A stretch of 8,241 nucleotides of DNA from Giesbergeria sp. Its GTDB lineage: Bacteria; Pseudomonadota; Gammaproteobacteria; Burkholderiales; Burkholderiaceae_C. Below the pieces are notes generated by a model. It saw nothing but the letters and a program-made list of their open reading frames with translations. It searched no databases and had not been told where the DNA came from. Every line of letters starts with the position of its first letter. Positions within the stretch are counted from its first letter, which is position 1. Of the stretch, positions 1 to 5,907 are shown one piece after another. The DNA lies in contig JAGNUJ010000067.1 of the NCBI GenBank assembly GCA_017987055.1, positions 1-8,241 of the forward strand, in the 5' to 3' direction. The translations under genes and the position numbers were made by a program.

Positions 1-167
1 GCATCACACAGCCCAAACTCTCCGGGCTACTGCGTGGTCAGTTCCGTGGCATCAGCGAGGCAAAGCTGATCGAGTGCCTCAACCGCCTCGGGCGGGACGT
101 AGAAATCGTGGTGCGCAAAGCGCCCCGTAGCCACCCGCAAGGACAAACGCAGGTTGTATTTGCCTGA
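1..167 (+). CDS. XRE-family (HTH_37/COG5606-like) antitoxin-type DNA-binding protein, 3' end only
   Basis: The frame beginning at base 3 is open to a TGA at 165-167 and encodes the last 54 residues of a protein that starts outside the window. The visible part begins ITQPKLSGLLRGQF and continues ISEAKLIECLNRLGRDVEI. This matches the recognition helix ('TQPKvSrilrG.F') and following helix of short XRE-type regulators of the HTH_37/COG5606 group. Those usually act as antitoxin and autorepressor in HigBA-like toxin-antitoxin pairs, with the toxin (RelE/HigB or Gp49 type) usually just upstream. That partner would lie left of base 1, so the pairing is inferred. The polar tail with a basic stretch (RKAPRSHPQG) is normal for the group. 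A perfect hairpin begins 13 bases after the stop and could end or protect the transcript. Confidence 0.8.
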   Translation, partial: ITQPKLSGLLRGQFRGISEAKLIECLNRLGRDVEIVVRKAPRSHPQGQTQVVFA

Positions 168-180
168 TTTTGAGGGAGAT

Positions 181-203
181 GTTGGGTTGCCAAGCAACCC
201 AAC
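181..203. repeat. Perfect palindromic hairpin, REP-like intergenic element
   Basis: GTTGGGTTGC (181-190) and GCAACCCAAC (194-203) form a 10-bp perfect stem with a 3-base loop. The right arm is followed by CTACGGGG. Related pieces occur at 1265-1294 (GTAGGCTGGATTGC, then GCAACCCAAC) and near 1350-1365 (GTAGGTGGGTTGGG), so this looks like a dispersed family rather than a chance palindrome. No T-run follows, so it is not a classical intrinsic terminator, although it sits where the end of the upstream transcript would fall. Confidence 0.6.
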
Positions 204-275
204 CTACGGGGCCGGGCCAGCTGGTAGGGCGGGTTGGCGCGTCGTAACTCGACAGCCACAGCCAACAAACGCTTT

Positions 276-328
276 TATTTTGATAGCTGCTAGCGCTTGC
301 TGCGTAAGGGCTAGCGCCGTTTTTGGCT
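276..328 (+). repeat. 53-bp intergenic direct repeat, copy 1
   Basis: Begins TATTTTGATAGCTG and ends CCGTTTTTGGCT. By hand alignment it matches the segment at 1197-1249 at 50 of 53 positions, in the same orientation. It contains the short inverted motif CTAGCGC...GGGCTAG. Sequences starting TTGATAGCTG are, from memory, common between genes in Comamonadaceae. The element has no open frame of its own and lies left of vapBC. Confidence 0.75.
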
Positions 329-397
329 CGCGAGCACGTTATCAATCAGGCAAATCTGTAGTCCATCGGCAGGCATCCAACTCCCATTTCGCCGATT

Positions 398-418
398 GCG
401 GCTATAGCGGCTATAGCG
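398..418. repeat. Short 9-bp tandem repeat across the vapC stop codon
   Basis: The unit GCGGCTATA occurs at 398-406 and 407-415, followed by GCG. The vapC stop (TAG on the minus strand, 411-413) lies in the second unit. Each unit contains the palindrome GCTATAGC. Gain or loss of a unit would alter only the region just after the stop. Confidence 0.5.
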
Positions 419-839
419 TAATCAAGTGCTCCGCTCTTGCCCCGGGCACGGCATGAAGGTTCAGCCGCGCATCAAAGCTGACAAAGCGGCATTGGTGGCG
501 CACGGCCAGGCCCAGCAGATAGCTGTCGGTAATTTGTCGATGGCCCAGCAGGTGCTGCCAGTGCAGTTGGTTGGCATCGAGCAAGCTGTAGTCGTCGGCC
601 AGAAAGGCGTGCGCAGGGTGCGCGGCGGCCTGTCCCAGACGGCTGGCGACTGCGGCCAGCGGCAGGGCCTGGGGGTAGGCGGGTTGGGCCATGATGCGCA
701 AGCAGCCGTTTTGCGTGAGCGGGCAGGAGGCCCAGCCGTGGGCAATCTCCTGCTGCAGCCACTGGGTGGCGCGGGCGTGGTGCATATGCGCCGCATCCAG
801 CAAGGCGATCAAGACATTGACGTCCAGCAGGGCGCGCAT
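411..839 (-). CDS. vapC: VapC-family PIN-domain ribonuclease toxin
   Basis: A complete 142-residue PIN-domain protein, normal length for a VapC toxin. VapC toxins are Mg-dependent endoribonucleases, usually cutting tRNA or rRNA when freed from the antitoxin. The N-terminal signature LLDVNVLIALLD gives the first acid (D6). ITDSYLLGLA supplies D105 and FVSFDARL supplies D123. The block CPLTQNGCLRIM, about residues 39-50, resembles the 'CPLTxNGxxRI' segment of the TIGR00028-like VapC branch, and Q43 occupies a place where many PIN domains have a glutamate. The ATG (837-839) lies 3 bases downstream of the vapB stop, so the two are almost certainly co-transcribed and translationally coupled. The gene ends inside a small tandem repeat. 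Target RNA cannot be predicted. Confidence 0.93.
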   Translation of the reverse strand: MRALLDVNVLIALLDAAHMHHARATQWLQQEIAHGWASCPLTQNGCLRIMAQPAYPQALPLAAVASRLGQAAAHPAHAFLADDYSLLDANQLHWQHLLGHRQITDSYLLGLAVRHQCRFVSFDARLNLHAVPGARAEHLITL

Positions 840-842
840 GGT

Positions 843-1088
843 CTAAACCCCGTCGGCATCACGCAAGCGATTGATCAGCTCGTTGCTGACCACGACCCCG
901 CGCGGCTCAAATGGCACGAATCCTGTGGCCGTGGCGGGCAGGTTGTTGGCGGCCTGTAGTGCAGCGCCTCCCGTAAGCGCTTGGCGCACCAGACGCGAGA
1001 TGACTTTTCCCAGGCTCGTGTTTTCTGTGCGGGCTATTTCCTTGGCGGCGATCAAGGTGTCGTATTCCAAATCAATGGTGGTGCGCAT
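843..1088 (-). CDS. vapB: VapB-family ribbon-helix-helix antitoxin
   Basis: An 81-residue protein directly upstream of vapC, with the usual antitoxin-first order. Residues 1-6 (MRTTID) form the DNA-contacting strand of a ribbon-helix-helix fold. Two helices follow at about 9-23 and 26-38 (SLGKVISRLVRQAL). The C-terminal part (about 56-81: TGFVPFEPRGVVVSNELI, then RLRDADGV) is the flexible tail that in such pairs wraps the PIN toxin. The protein should dimerise, neutralise VapC and, with it, repress its own promoter. The ATG at 1086-1088 is preceded on the minus strand by AAGAAAGAGG at good ribosome-binding distance. Candidate operator palindromes lie about 50-70 bases upstream. Assignment to VapB rather than another RHH family rests on the partner and the tail. 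Confidence 0.9.
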   Translation of the reverse strand: MRTTIDLEYDTLIAAKEIARTENTSLGKVISRLVRQALTGGAALQAANNLPATATGFVPFEPRGVVVSNELINRLRDADGV

Positions 1089-1135
1089 GGGATGCCTCTT
1101 TCTTCAGCAGTTAAGTTGCCCCCGTGATTCTAAAT

Positions 1136-1156
1136 CATCATGATGCGATTGCATCA
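1136..1156 (-). promoter_or_regulatory. Candidate vapBC operator: two overlapping palindromes
   Basis: CATCATGATG (1136-1145) is a perfect 10-bp palindrome. It overlaps TGATGC-GATT-GCATCA (1141-1156), a 6-bp inverted repeat with a 4-base centre. They lie 48-68 bases before the vapB start. On the minus strand a -10-like TAGAAT lies just downstream (about 1128-1133). This is the expected place for the site bound by a ribbon-helix-helix antitoxin. No convincing -35 was found, so the promoter itself is only suggested. Confidence 0.5.
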
Positions 1157-1169
1157 CTGACGAAAAAAC

Positions 1170-1190
1170 AATGGGGGTCAGAGTCCCATT
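1170..1190. repeat. Small inverted repeat of the 'GGGGTCAGAGTCCC' type
   Basis: AATGGG (1170-1175) pairs with CCCATT (1185-1190) around GGTCAGAGT. From memory, 'GGGGTCAGAGTCCCATT' strings are frequent between genes in proteobacteria and are often near REP-associated tyrosine transposases. No transposase is present here. It abuts the second 53-bp repeat. Confidence 0.45.
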
Positions 1191-1196
1191 AACTCT

Positions 1197-1249
1197 TATT
1201 TTGATAGCTGCCAGCGCTTGCTGCGTAAGGGCTACAGCCGTTTTTGGCT
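1197..1249 (+). repeat. 53-bp intergenic direct repeat, copy 2
   Basis: Matches copy 1 (276-328) at 50 of 53 positions, same orientation, offset 921 bp. The differences are one base in the first half (GCTAGCG versus GCCAGCG) and two in GGGCTAGCGCC versus GGGCTACAGCC. Together the copies bracket the whole vapBC operon with its operator region. Confidence 0.75.
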
Positions 1250-1541
1250 ATATAAGTGTCAGCCCCGTAGGCTGGATTGCACCAGCAACCCAACACAGCG
1301 TCTCAGGGCTGTAGTGCGATGGCAAAGCTGCGGGCATGGCGTGCCTGCGGGTAGGTGGGTTGGGTCGTCGGGGAGTGTTGCAGCACTAGCTGTGCTGCTT
1401 GTAGCTATCAATTTGATTCGTCCAAAGCTAAACTGAGTAACTTTTTGATGCACTCTCGGCACTGCGGGGTGTGCGCGGTGGCGGCGCGGGGAGTTTTTTA
1501 CAGCAAAGCTGGGTTTGGGATAAGCACACAAAGGCGCAACG
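1250..1541. other. Non-coding stretch with repeat remnants
   Basis: I see no supportable gene here. It holds a degraded version of the 181-203 palindrome (GTAGGCTGGATTGC and GCAACCCAAC, about 1265-1294) and a GTAGGTGGGTTGGG piece near 1350. It also has a 7-bp perfect hairpin, GCAGCAC/GTGCTGC (1380-1398). Next to that, AGCTATCAATTTGAT (1403-1417) reads on the minus strand like the TTGATAGCT start of the 53-bp repeat, so it may be an inverted relic. The promoter of the following gene should lie in the last 100 bases, but no clear -35/-10 pair was identified. Confidence 0.5.
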
Positions 1542-2687
1542 GTGAAGAAGATAGTCCACAGCGATATTGTTATTGGCAGGCCCATCGGGTTTTCCATTTA
1601 CAACAAGGACGGCGCTTTGCTTTTTCGCAAGGGTTCAGTGATCCATATGCCCGATCAGCTGTCGCGCTTGTTGCTGCGCGGCGCGCTGTACGACGAGGCC
1701 GAGGCCGATCCTCGCCCTTACCTGACTAACGATGTGCCGCCGCCGCCACCCGCCCCAGAAGATCCGCCGCCGTTTGAGCACTTGAATGGGCTGCTGCTTA
1801 ACCTCAAGCACGTGCTGGCCACCACGCTCAAGAGCCCCGAGCAAATAGACGTGGCGGCGCGCATTGGCAAGATTGCGCAGGCCGTGCAAGGCATTTGCCA
1901 CAAGAGCATTGACAGCGCGCTGGCCGCTGTGTCGGTCGATACGCAAACGCCGTATATCGTGGCGCACCAGATGATGGGCGCCGTCCTGACTGAGCTGATC
2001 GGCCAAGGCAAGCAGCTGGACGTGGCGCAGCGCCATTCGCTGATGTGCGCAGCCTTGACGCGCGATTTGGCGCAAATTTGGCTGCAGCCTGAGCTGGATA
2101 AGCATCCCGGCAGCTTGCCCGATGCGTTGCGGGCGCAAATGCGCCAGCACCCAGAGCAAAGCGTCCAGTTGCTAGAGCAAGCCGGCGTGACCGATGCGCT
2201 GTGGCTCGACGCGGTGCGCCACCACCACGAGTATTTGGATGGCAGCGGCTACCCGGCGCAACTCAAGGGCAGCGACATCAGTCTGGGCGCCAGAATTTTG
2301 GTGGTCTCTGACCGCTACAGCGCCATGATCAAAATGCGTCCTTATCGGGCGCAAGCGCACTTTCCGCAAAACGCGCTGAAAGAGATTTATCTCAAAAAAG
2401 ACTCAGAGATTGATGAAGAAATCGCGCGCATTTTGATCTCCAAAGTCGGTCTGTTGTCGCCGGGGACGATTGTCAAACTCAAGTCGGGCGAGATTGCGGT
2501 GGTCAAAAGCCCAACCGTCAGATCGGACGCGGCGATTGTCTACAGCGTCTACGGCAAGACCGGCATGATTTTGTCGACCCCCACGCGGCGCGATACCTCG
2601 CTGCCGGGGTACGAAATTGTCGGCTTGGTGCCGCTGTCGCAGTGCCAAACGGCGGCCGTCACCATCCGGCAGGTTTGGGCAGATTGA
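1542..2687 (+). CDS. HD-GYP family c-di-GMP protein with degenerate HD motif
   Basis: A 381-residue protein of the HD-GYP family, whose active members hydrolyse c-di-GMP. An N-terminal domain (about 1-60: SDIVIGRPIGFSIYNKDGAL) is followed by a proline-rich linker (65-78), the HD-GYP core (about 135-300) and a C-terminal beta-rich tail (about 300-365: PGTIVKLKSGEIAVV). The GYP motif is intact: HHE at 228-230 and DGSGYP at 233-238. Other metal-site positions appear kept (H142, H203, D257). However, the defining HD pair reads R174-D175 (ALTRDLAQIW, where active members have LLHDIGKI), and the following GK is also lost. It is therefore probably a weak or inactive phosphodiesterase, perhaps a c-di-GMP-binding or scaffold protein. 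The start is GTG, with AAAGG 7 bases before it. The next gene begins 74 bases downstream with no evident terminator between, so an operon is likely. Confidence 0.88.
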   Translation: MKKIVHSDIVIGRPIGFSIYNKDGALLFRKGSVIHMPDQLSRLLLRGALYDEAEADPRPYLTNDVPPPPPAPEDPPPFEHLNGLLLNLKHVLATTLKSPEQIDVAARIGKIAQAVQGICHKSIDSALAAVSVDTQTPYIVAHQMMGAVLTELIGQGKQLDVAQRHSLMCAALTRDLAQIWLQPELDKHPGSLPDALRAQMRQHPEQSVQLLEQAGVTDALWLDAVRHHHEYLDGSGYPAQLKGSDISLGARILVVSDRYSAMIKMRPYRAQAHFPQNALKEIYLKKDSEIDEEIARILISKVGLLSPGTIVKLKSGEIAVVKSPTVRSDAAIVYSVYGKTGMILSTPTRRDTSLPGYEIVGLVPLSQCQTAAVTIRQVWAD

Positions 2688-2761
2688 GCGGCGCCAGCGC
2701 TGCAAGCCCAAGCACCCCGATCGGCCAACATTTCAGCTACTGAAAAGCTAAGGGCATTGTC

Positions 2762-4642
2762 ATGAAAATCAATCTCCCAGTGACCGGCAAAGAACAGCTC
2801 TTTGCCGGCGACAAAAGTTTGGTCACCAAGACCAACACCAAGGGCATCATTACCTTTGCCAGCAAAGATTTTGTCGAGATAAGCGGCTTTACTGAAGAAG
2901 AACTGGTCGGCAAAAACCACAACCTGATTCGCCACCCAGATATGCCGCCGGGGGTGTTTGAGGGGCTGTGGAAGACCTTGCAACGCGGTCTGCCGTGGCG
3001 CGGCATTGTTAAAAACCGCTGCAAAAACGGCGATCACTACTGGGTCGATGCCCGTGTGGTGCCCATCCAAAAAAATGGTGACATCACTGGCTATATGTCG
3101 GTGCGCTCTTGCCCGACCCGCGAGGACGTGGCCAGCGCGCAGGCCACCTACCAACGCGCCGTCGCCGAGCCCGCCAGCATCGCCAACAAAACCGAGCCGC
3201 ATTGGAAAAAACACCTCTCCATCAAAAACGGCATTCCGCTGTGGATTTTGTTTGTCACCCTGCTGATGATTGGCGGCGGCGTGCTGGGCATTACGGGACT
3301 GAACCTGTCTAAAGCCGATTTGCAGGCGATGTACCACGAGGAAATGGTGCCGGTACAAGAGATTCAGCGCATCAATTTTTTGATGGCCGATAACCGTGCC
3401 CAAGTGGCACTGGCGCTGAATTTCAAATTTGGTGTTCACTCGGACGCGGTGTTGGGCGACGCTGCGGGCAACAGCCATGTGCAGCGCATTGCCAAGAACA
3501 AAGACGAGTTAGACCGCACCTGGGCCCACTACATCGGCAAAGTCAAAGACGCAAAAGAAAAACAGCTGGCCGACGCCTACATCGAGGCACGGCAGCGCTA
3601 TGTGCAGCAAGGCCTGCTACCCGCCAGCGCCGCCATCGAGGCCGAAGACTATTGGCAAGCACAGCGGGTCTTCTTTGGCCAAATCAACCCCTTGTACGAC
3701 AGCGCCAATGCCCACGCCTCGGCGTTGTTGGCTTATTTGTTTGAGCGCGGCAACGCCAAGCTGCTCGACGCCACCGCCCGGGGCAATCTGATTTTTAACT
3801 TGGCAGTCGCTGGCATTACCCTGAGCTGCTTGGTGCTGATAGTGGCCGGGTTCTTCTTTTTTCGCATCACCGCCCGCCCACTAGAAAAAGCCGTGCTGGC
3901 ACTCGAAGCGATTGCCGAGGGCAACCTGTCCAACAACATCGACCCCTCTGGCTACGGCGAGCCGGGGCGCGTCATGAACGCCGTCATGGCCACGCAAATG
4001 CACCTGAAAGTGATGCTGCACGAGATTCGCCAGTCCTCTGACTCCATCCACCAGCAGTGCCACAACCTGAACCAAGTGATGATGAACTTGGCCGAGCACT
4101 CGGATGAGCAACAAGACCGTATCCACCAAGCCGTCGATGCCGTCAACGCCTCGCGCGCTGCCATGGCCACCATCAGCAGCCACATGGATGCGTTGCTCGA
4201 CAGCGTCTCTACGCAAAGCGACGGCGAAGGTGAGGACGAGAGCGCCGCACTGGCAGACCCAACATCCACAGCAACCGCCGCAGCAGAACCAGCGCCAGCA
4301 CCAGCGCCAGCGCCAGCTTTTGAGCTGATGCCGGCTGAATTGCTGGCCGTGTTTGGCCACAGCTTGCCCGAGTCTTTTGCTGGCGAGCCCGCACCAGCAG
4401 CCATGCCAGCCGAGGCTGGCAGCGCGCCCAGCGCACCAACGGCGCTAGCCCAACAGCTGCAAGCCACCGCCAACGCTGCGCGCAGCCAGGCGCTGGGCAT
4501 ACAGGAGATGTCGGGCCAGTTGCAACAAGTAGCGCGGCTGATTGTGCAAAACAGCGAAGACGTGCAAGCGGCTTGGGCCGCCTCGCAGCGGCTACAACAA
4601 ACCGCGCGAGAGCTGGACGAATTAGTGCAGTATTTCGACTGA
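2762..4642 (+). CDS. Aer-like PAS/HAMP membrane redox receptor lacking the chemoreceptor tip
   Basis: A 626-residue protein. Residues about 15-120 are an Aer-type PAS domain, with RHPDMP at 57-62, W70 and KNRCKNGDHYWV at 84-95. R57, H58 and D60 have the same numbers as residues implicated in FAD binding in E. coli Aer, so redox/oxygen sensing is likely. TM1 is about 158-180, a periplasmic helical region about 181-342, TM2 about 343-367 and HAMP about 368-420. After HAMP comes a coiled coil (about 420-483), an Ala/Pro-rich linker (about 484-560), then a helix ending QNSEDVQAAW...LDELVQYF, like the last helix of chemoreceptors. The conserved kinase-control hairpin (usual 'NLLALNAAIEAARAGE' region) is absent in all three forward frames. 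Direct CheA control is therefore unlikely. The ATG follows AAGGG by 8 bases; a small hairpin (2731-2745) precedes it. Confidence 0.85.
   Translation: MKINLPVTGKEQLFAGDKSLVTKTNTKGIITFASKDFVEISGFTEEELVGKNHNLIRHPDMPPGVFEGLWKTLQRGLPWRGIVKNRCKNGDHYWVDARVVPIQKNGDITGYMSVRSCPTREDVASAQATYQRAVAEPASIANKTEPHWKKHLSIKNGIPLWILFVTLLMIGGGVLGITGLNLSKADLQAMYHEEMVPVQEIQRINFLMADNRAQVALALNFKFGVHSDAVLGDAAGNSHVQRIAKNKDELDRTWAHYIGKVKDAKEKQLADAYIEARQRYVQQGLLPASAAIEAEDYWQAQRVFFGQINPLYDSANAHASALLAYLFERGNAKLLDATARGNLIFNLAVAGITLSCLVLIVAGFFFFRITARPLEKAVLALEAIAEGNLSNNIDPSGYGEPGRVMNAVMATQMHLKVMLHEIRQSSDSIHQQCHNLNQVMMNLAEHSDEQQDRIHQAVDAVNASRAAMATISSHMDALLDSVSTQSDGEGEDESAALADPTSTATAAAEPAPAPAPAPAFELMPAELLAVFGHSLPESFAGEPAPAAMPAEAGSAPSAPTALAQQLQATANAARSQALGIQEMSGQLQQVARLIVQNSEDVQAAWAASQRLQQTARELDELVQYFD
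4289..4317 (+). repeat. In-frame hexamer tandem repeat encoding an Ala-Pro linker
   Basis: Nearly five copies of CCAGCG/CCAGCA occur in a row within the receptor gene and encode alternating Pro-Ala (about residues 510-519). The unit is six bases, so slippage would change linker length by two residues without a frameshift. Confidence 0.7.
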
Positions 4643-4695
4643 CTTGATGCCGGCGCTGGGCACGCTAGCGGGTTTGCCCCTACATTCGTTCGCCT

Positions 4696-5202
4696 ATGAC
4701 TGAGCCTTCATCTTCTTCTGGCGCCGCACCCAGCGCCCCCGCCTGCCCGGCCTCCCTTTTGGCCGCCTCGGGCCTACAAGGGCCCAAGCGGCGACTGTTG
4801 TACGTGACGCTGTACGAGCTGATCGCCATTGCAGCGGCCACGCTGGGACTGGCTGCCTTGTCGGGCCAAGGCGCGGCGCATTCCAGCGTGCTGGCAGTGG
4901 CCGCATCGGCCATTGCGGTGGTGTGGAACGTGGTCTTTAACGCGCTGTTTGAACGCTGGGAGTCGCGCCAAGCACAGCGCCAGCGCACCATCATGCGGCG
5001 CATCGCGCACGCGCTGGGCTTTGAGGGCGGGCTGGTACTGGCACTGGTGCCGCTGATGGCGTGGTGGTTTGAAGTCTCGCTGTGGCAAGCACTGGTGATG
5101 GACTTGGGGCTGATCGCATTTTTTCTTTGCTACACCTTCGTCTTCAACTGGGCGTTTGACCGCATTTTTGGCCTGCCAGCCTCGGCGCAGATGCGCGATT
5201 AA
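4696..5202 (+). CDS. PACE-family (AceI-like) small multidrug efflux transporter
   Basis: A 168-residue inner-membrane protein with two bacterial-transmembrane-pair units, the hallmark of proteobacterial antimicrobial compound efflux (PACE) transporters. Characterised members export biocides such as chlorhexidine, or short diamines, using the proton gradient. Four hydrophobic segments lie at about 37-56, 64-84, 108-125 and 131-150. Family features visible are LYELIA, with E41 where AceI has its essential glutamate; WNVVFNALFERW (77-88); RRIAHALGFEGGL (101-113); and FVFNWAFDRIF (148-158). The first 30 residues are a Ser/Ala/Pro-rich, non-hydrophobic extension. The family is usually about 140-150 long, so the true start could be later, although this is the first ATG. 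The gene begins 53 bases after the receptor gene on the same strand without a visible terminator, so read-through is possible. Substrate is unknown. Confidence 0.88.
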   Translation: MTEPSSSSGAAPSAPACPASLLAASGLQGPKRRLLYVTLYELIAIAAATLGLAALSGQGAAHSSVLAVAASAIAVVWNVVFNALFERWESRQAQRQRTIMRRIAHALGFEGGLVLALVPLMAWWFEVSLWQALVMDLGLIAFFLCYTFVFNWAFDRIFGLPASAQMRD

Positions 5203-5242
5203 GCTAATGGGGGCTTCCTACAATTGTTCTCGATTCAAATAC

Positions 5243-5247
5243 GGGAG
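5243..5247 (+). promoter_or_regulatory. Ribosome-binding site that fixes the mntA start
   Basis: GGGAG lies 7 bases before the ATG at 5255. The same frame is open further upstream to an ATG at 5156, but that start lies inside the efflux gene and has no comparable site. This selects 5255 and a 96-residue product of normal family length. Confidence 0.75.
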
Positions 5248-5254
5248 AAAAATT

Positions 5255-5545
5255 ATGAAACCCTCTGAAGCACTGCGTTCACACAGCGCAGCCATTCGCA
5301 GCGTGGTGGCGGCGCACCGCGCTTGCAATGCGCGGGTGTTTGGCTCTGTTCTGCGTGGACGAGACACTGAGCAGAGTGACTTAGATATCCTGGTCGATCC
5401 AACAGCAAAAACCACTTTGATGGATGTTGCCGCCATTCAAGTGGAGTTGGAGAAGTTGCTGGGTGTGTCGGTCGATGTGCTGACCCCCAAGTCCTTGCCC
5501 GAGAAATTTCGCTATATCGTTCTTGCCGAAGCTATACCGATATGA
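5255..5545 (+). CDS. mntA: MntA-type nucleotidyltransferase antitoxin (minimal nucleotidyltransferase)
   Basis: A 96-residue minimal nucleotidyltransferase. The family signature GSx10DxD is complete: G30-S31, then D42 and D44 (FGSVLRGRDTEQSDLDILV), with D74 in SVDVL as the likely third acid. In the characterised MntA-HepT pair the MNT protein inactivates the HEPN toxin by attaching AMP to a tyrosine in its RX4HXY motif; the intact acids suggest this one is active. Its TGA overlaps the hepT start as ATGA (5542-5545), giving translational coupling and the usual antitoxin-first order. There are 52 bases between the efflux gene and this gene, too short to identify a promoter with confidence. Similar MNT domains occur in other two-gene systems, but the partner settles the assignment. 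Confidence 0.93.
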   Translation: MKPSEALRSHSAAIRSVVAAHRACNARVFGSVLRGRDTEQSDLDILVDPTAKTTLMDVAAIQVELEKLLGVSVDVLTPKSLPEKFRYIVLAEAIPI

Positions 5546-5907
5546 GCAAGGCGTTGCGTGCGGCTGACTACTTAGGCCACATCTTGCAAGCCATCGAGCG
5601 CATTGGGCGCTACACAAAGGACATGGATGAGGCCGGCTTTTTAAATAGCGAACTGGTACAGGATGCGGTTCTGCGCAACATCGAAATACTAGGCGAAGCG
5701 GCCAACAATATTCTGCGTGTGGCTGGCGATTTTGCTGCTGCGCATACGGACATTCCTTGGCAGGTTATGTACACGATGCGCAATCGGGTGTCACACGGCT
5801 ACGAGCAAGTCGATCTGGAAATTGTCTGGCGAACCGTCCAAGGCGATCTGCCCGTGCTACATCGGCAAGTTCAAGCCGCGCTGACCCATCTCCTGAAAGC
5901 AAATTAA
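5542..5907 (+). CDS. hepT: HepT-type HEPN ribonuclease toxin (DUF86)
   Basis: A 121-residue all-helical HEPN protein of the HepT/DUF86 type. The active-site motif RX4HXY is present as R80-x4-H85-G86-Y87 (MRNRVSHGYEQVD). R and H are the RNase residues, and Y87 is the equivalent of the tyrosine AMPylated by MntA. Family landmarks RNIEILGEAAN (45-55) and the following DxEIVWRTV segment (91-99) are also seen. HEPN toxins act as dimers and cut RNA in the cytoplasm; both active-site residues are intact, so the toxin should be functional. It starts in an ATGA overlap with mntA. Its stop (TAA, 5905-5907) overlaps the stop of the convergent diguanylate cyclase gene (5904-5906), leaving no room for a terminator. 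Confidence 0.94.
   Translation: MSKALRAADYLGHILQAIERIGRYTKDMDEAGFLNSELVQDAVLRNIEILGEAANNILRVAGDFAAAHTDIPWQVMYTMRNRVSHGYEQVDLEIVWRTVQGDLPVLHRQVQAALTHLLKAN

Noticed and set aside
181..203. Intrinsic terminator for the XRE-like gene
   Set aside because: The stem is strong but is not followed by a T-run, and related copies occur elsewhere in the window, so a dispersed repeat is the better call.
154..456. 100-codon plus-strand open frame after the XRE fragment
   Set aside because: It runs through the palindromic and 53-bp repeats into the vapC antisense, has no good ribosome-binding site and no family resemblance.
426..959. Long plus-strand open frame opposite vapBC
   Set aside because: It lies antisense to two clearly recognisable genes, its translation resembles no family I know, and high GC content makes such shadow frames common.
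276..1249. Insertion sequence or composite transposon around vapBC
   Set aside because: No transposase gene, terminal inverted repeats or target duplication was seen; only short direct repeats.
1218..1729. Small open frames in the gap before the HD-GYP gene
   Set aside because: They cross repeat remnants, overlap one another in different frames and give no recognisable protein.
2549..3478. 309-codon minus-strand open frame opposite the HD-GYP end and the receptor start
   Set aside because: The plus strand carries convincing PAS and HD-GYP-family sequence here. The minus product is a low-complexity His/Val/Gly-rich mirror frame.
3881..4500. Minus-strand frames opposite the receptor linker
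   Set aside because: They are Ser/Ala/Val-rich mirror images of the Ala/Pro linker with no recognisable domain.
4200..4500. Frameshift as the cause of the missing chemoreceptor tip
   Set aside because: The alternative plus-strand frames give Gln/Arg/Pro-rich text with no MCP hairpin motif, and the main frame stays open to a sensible C-terminal helix.
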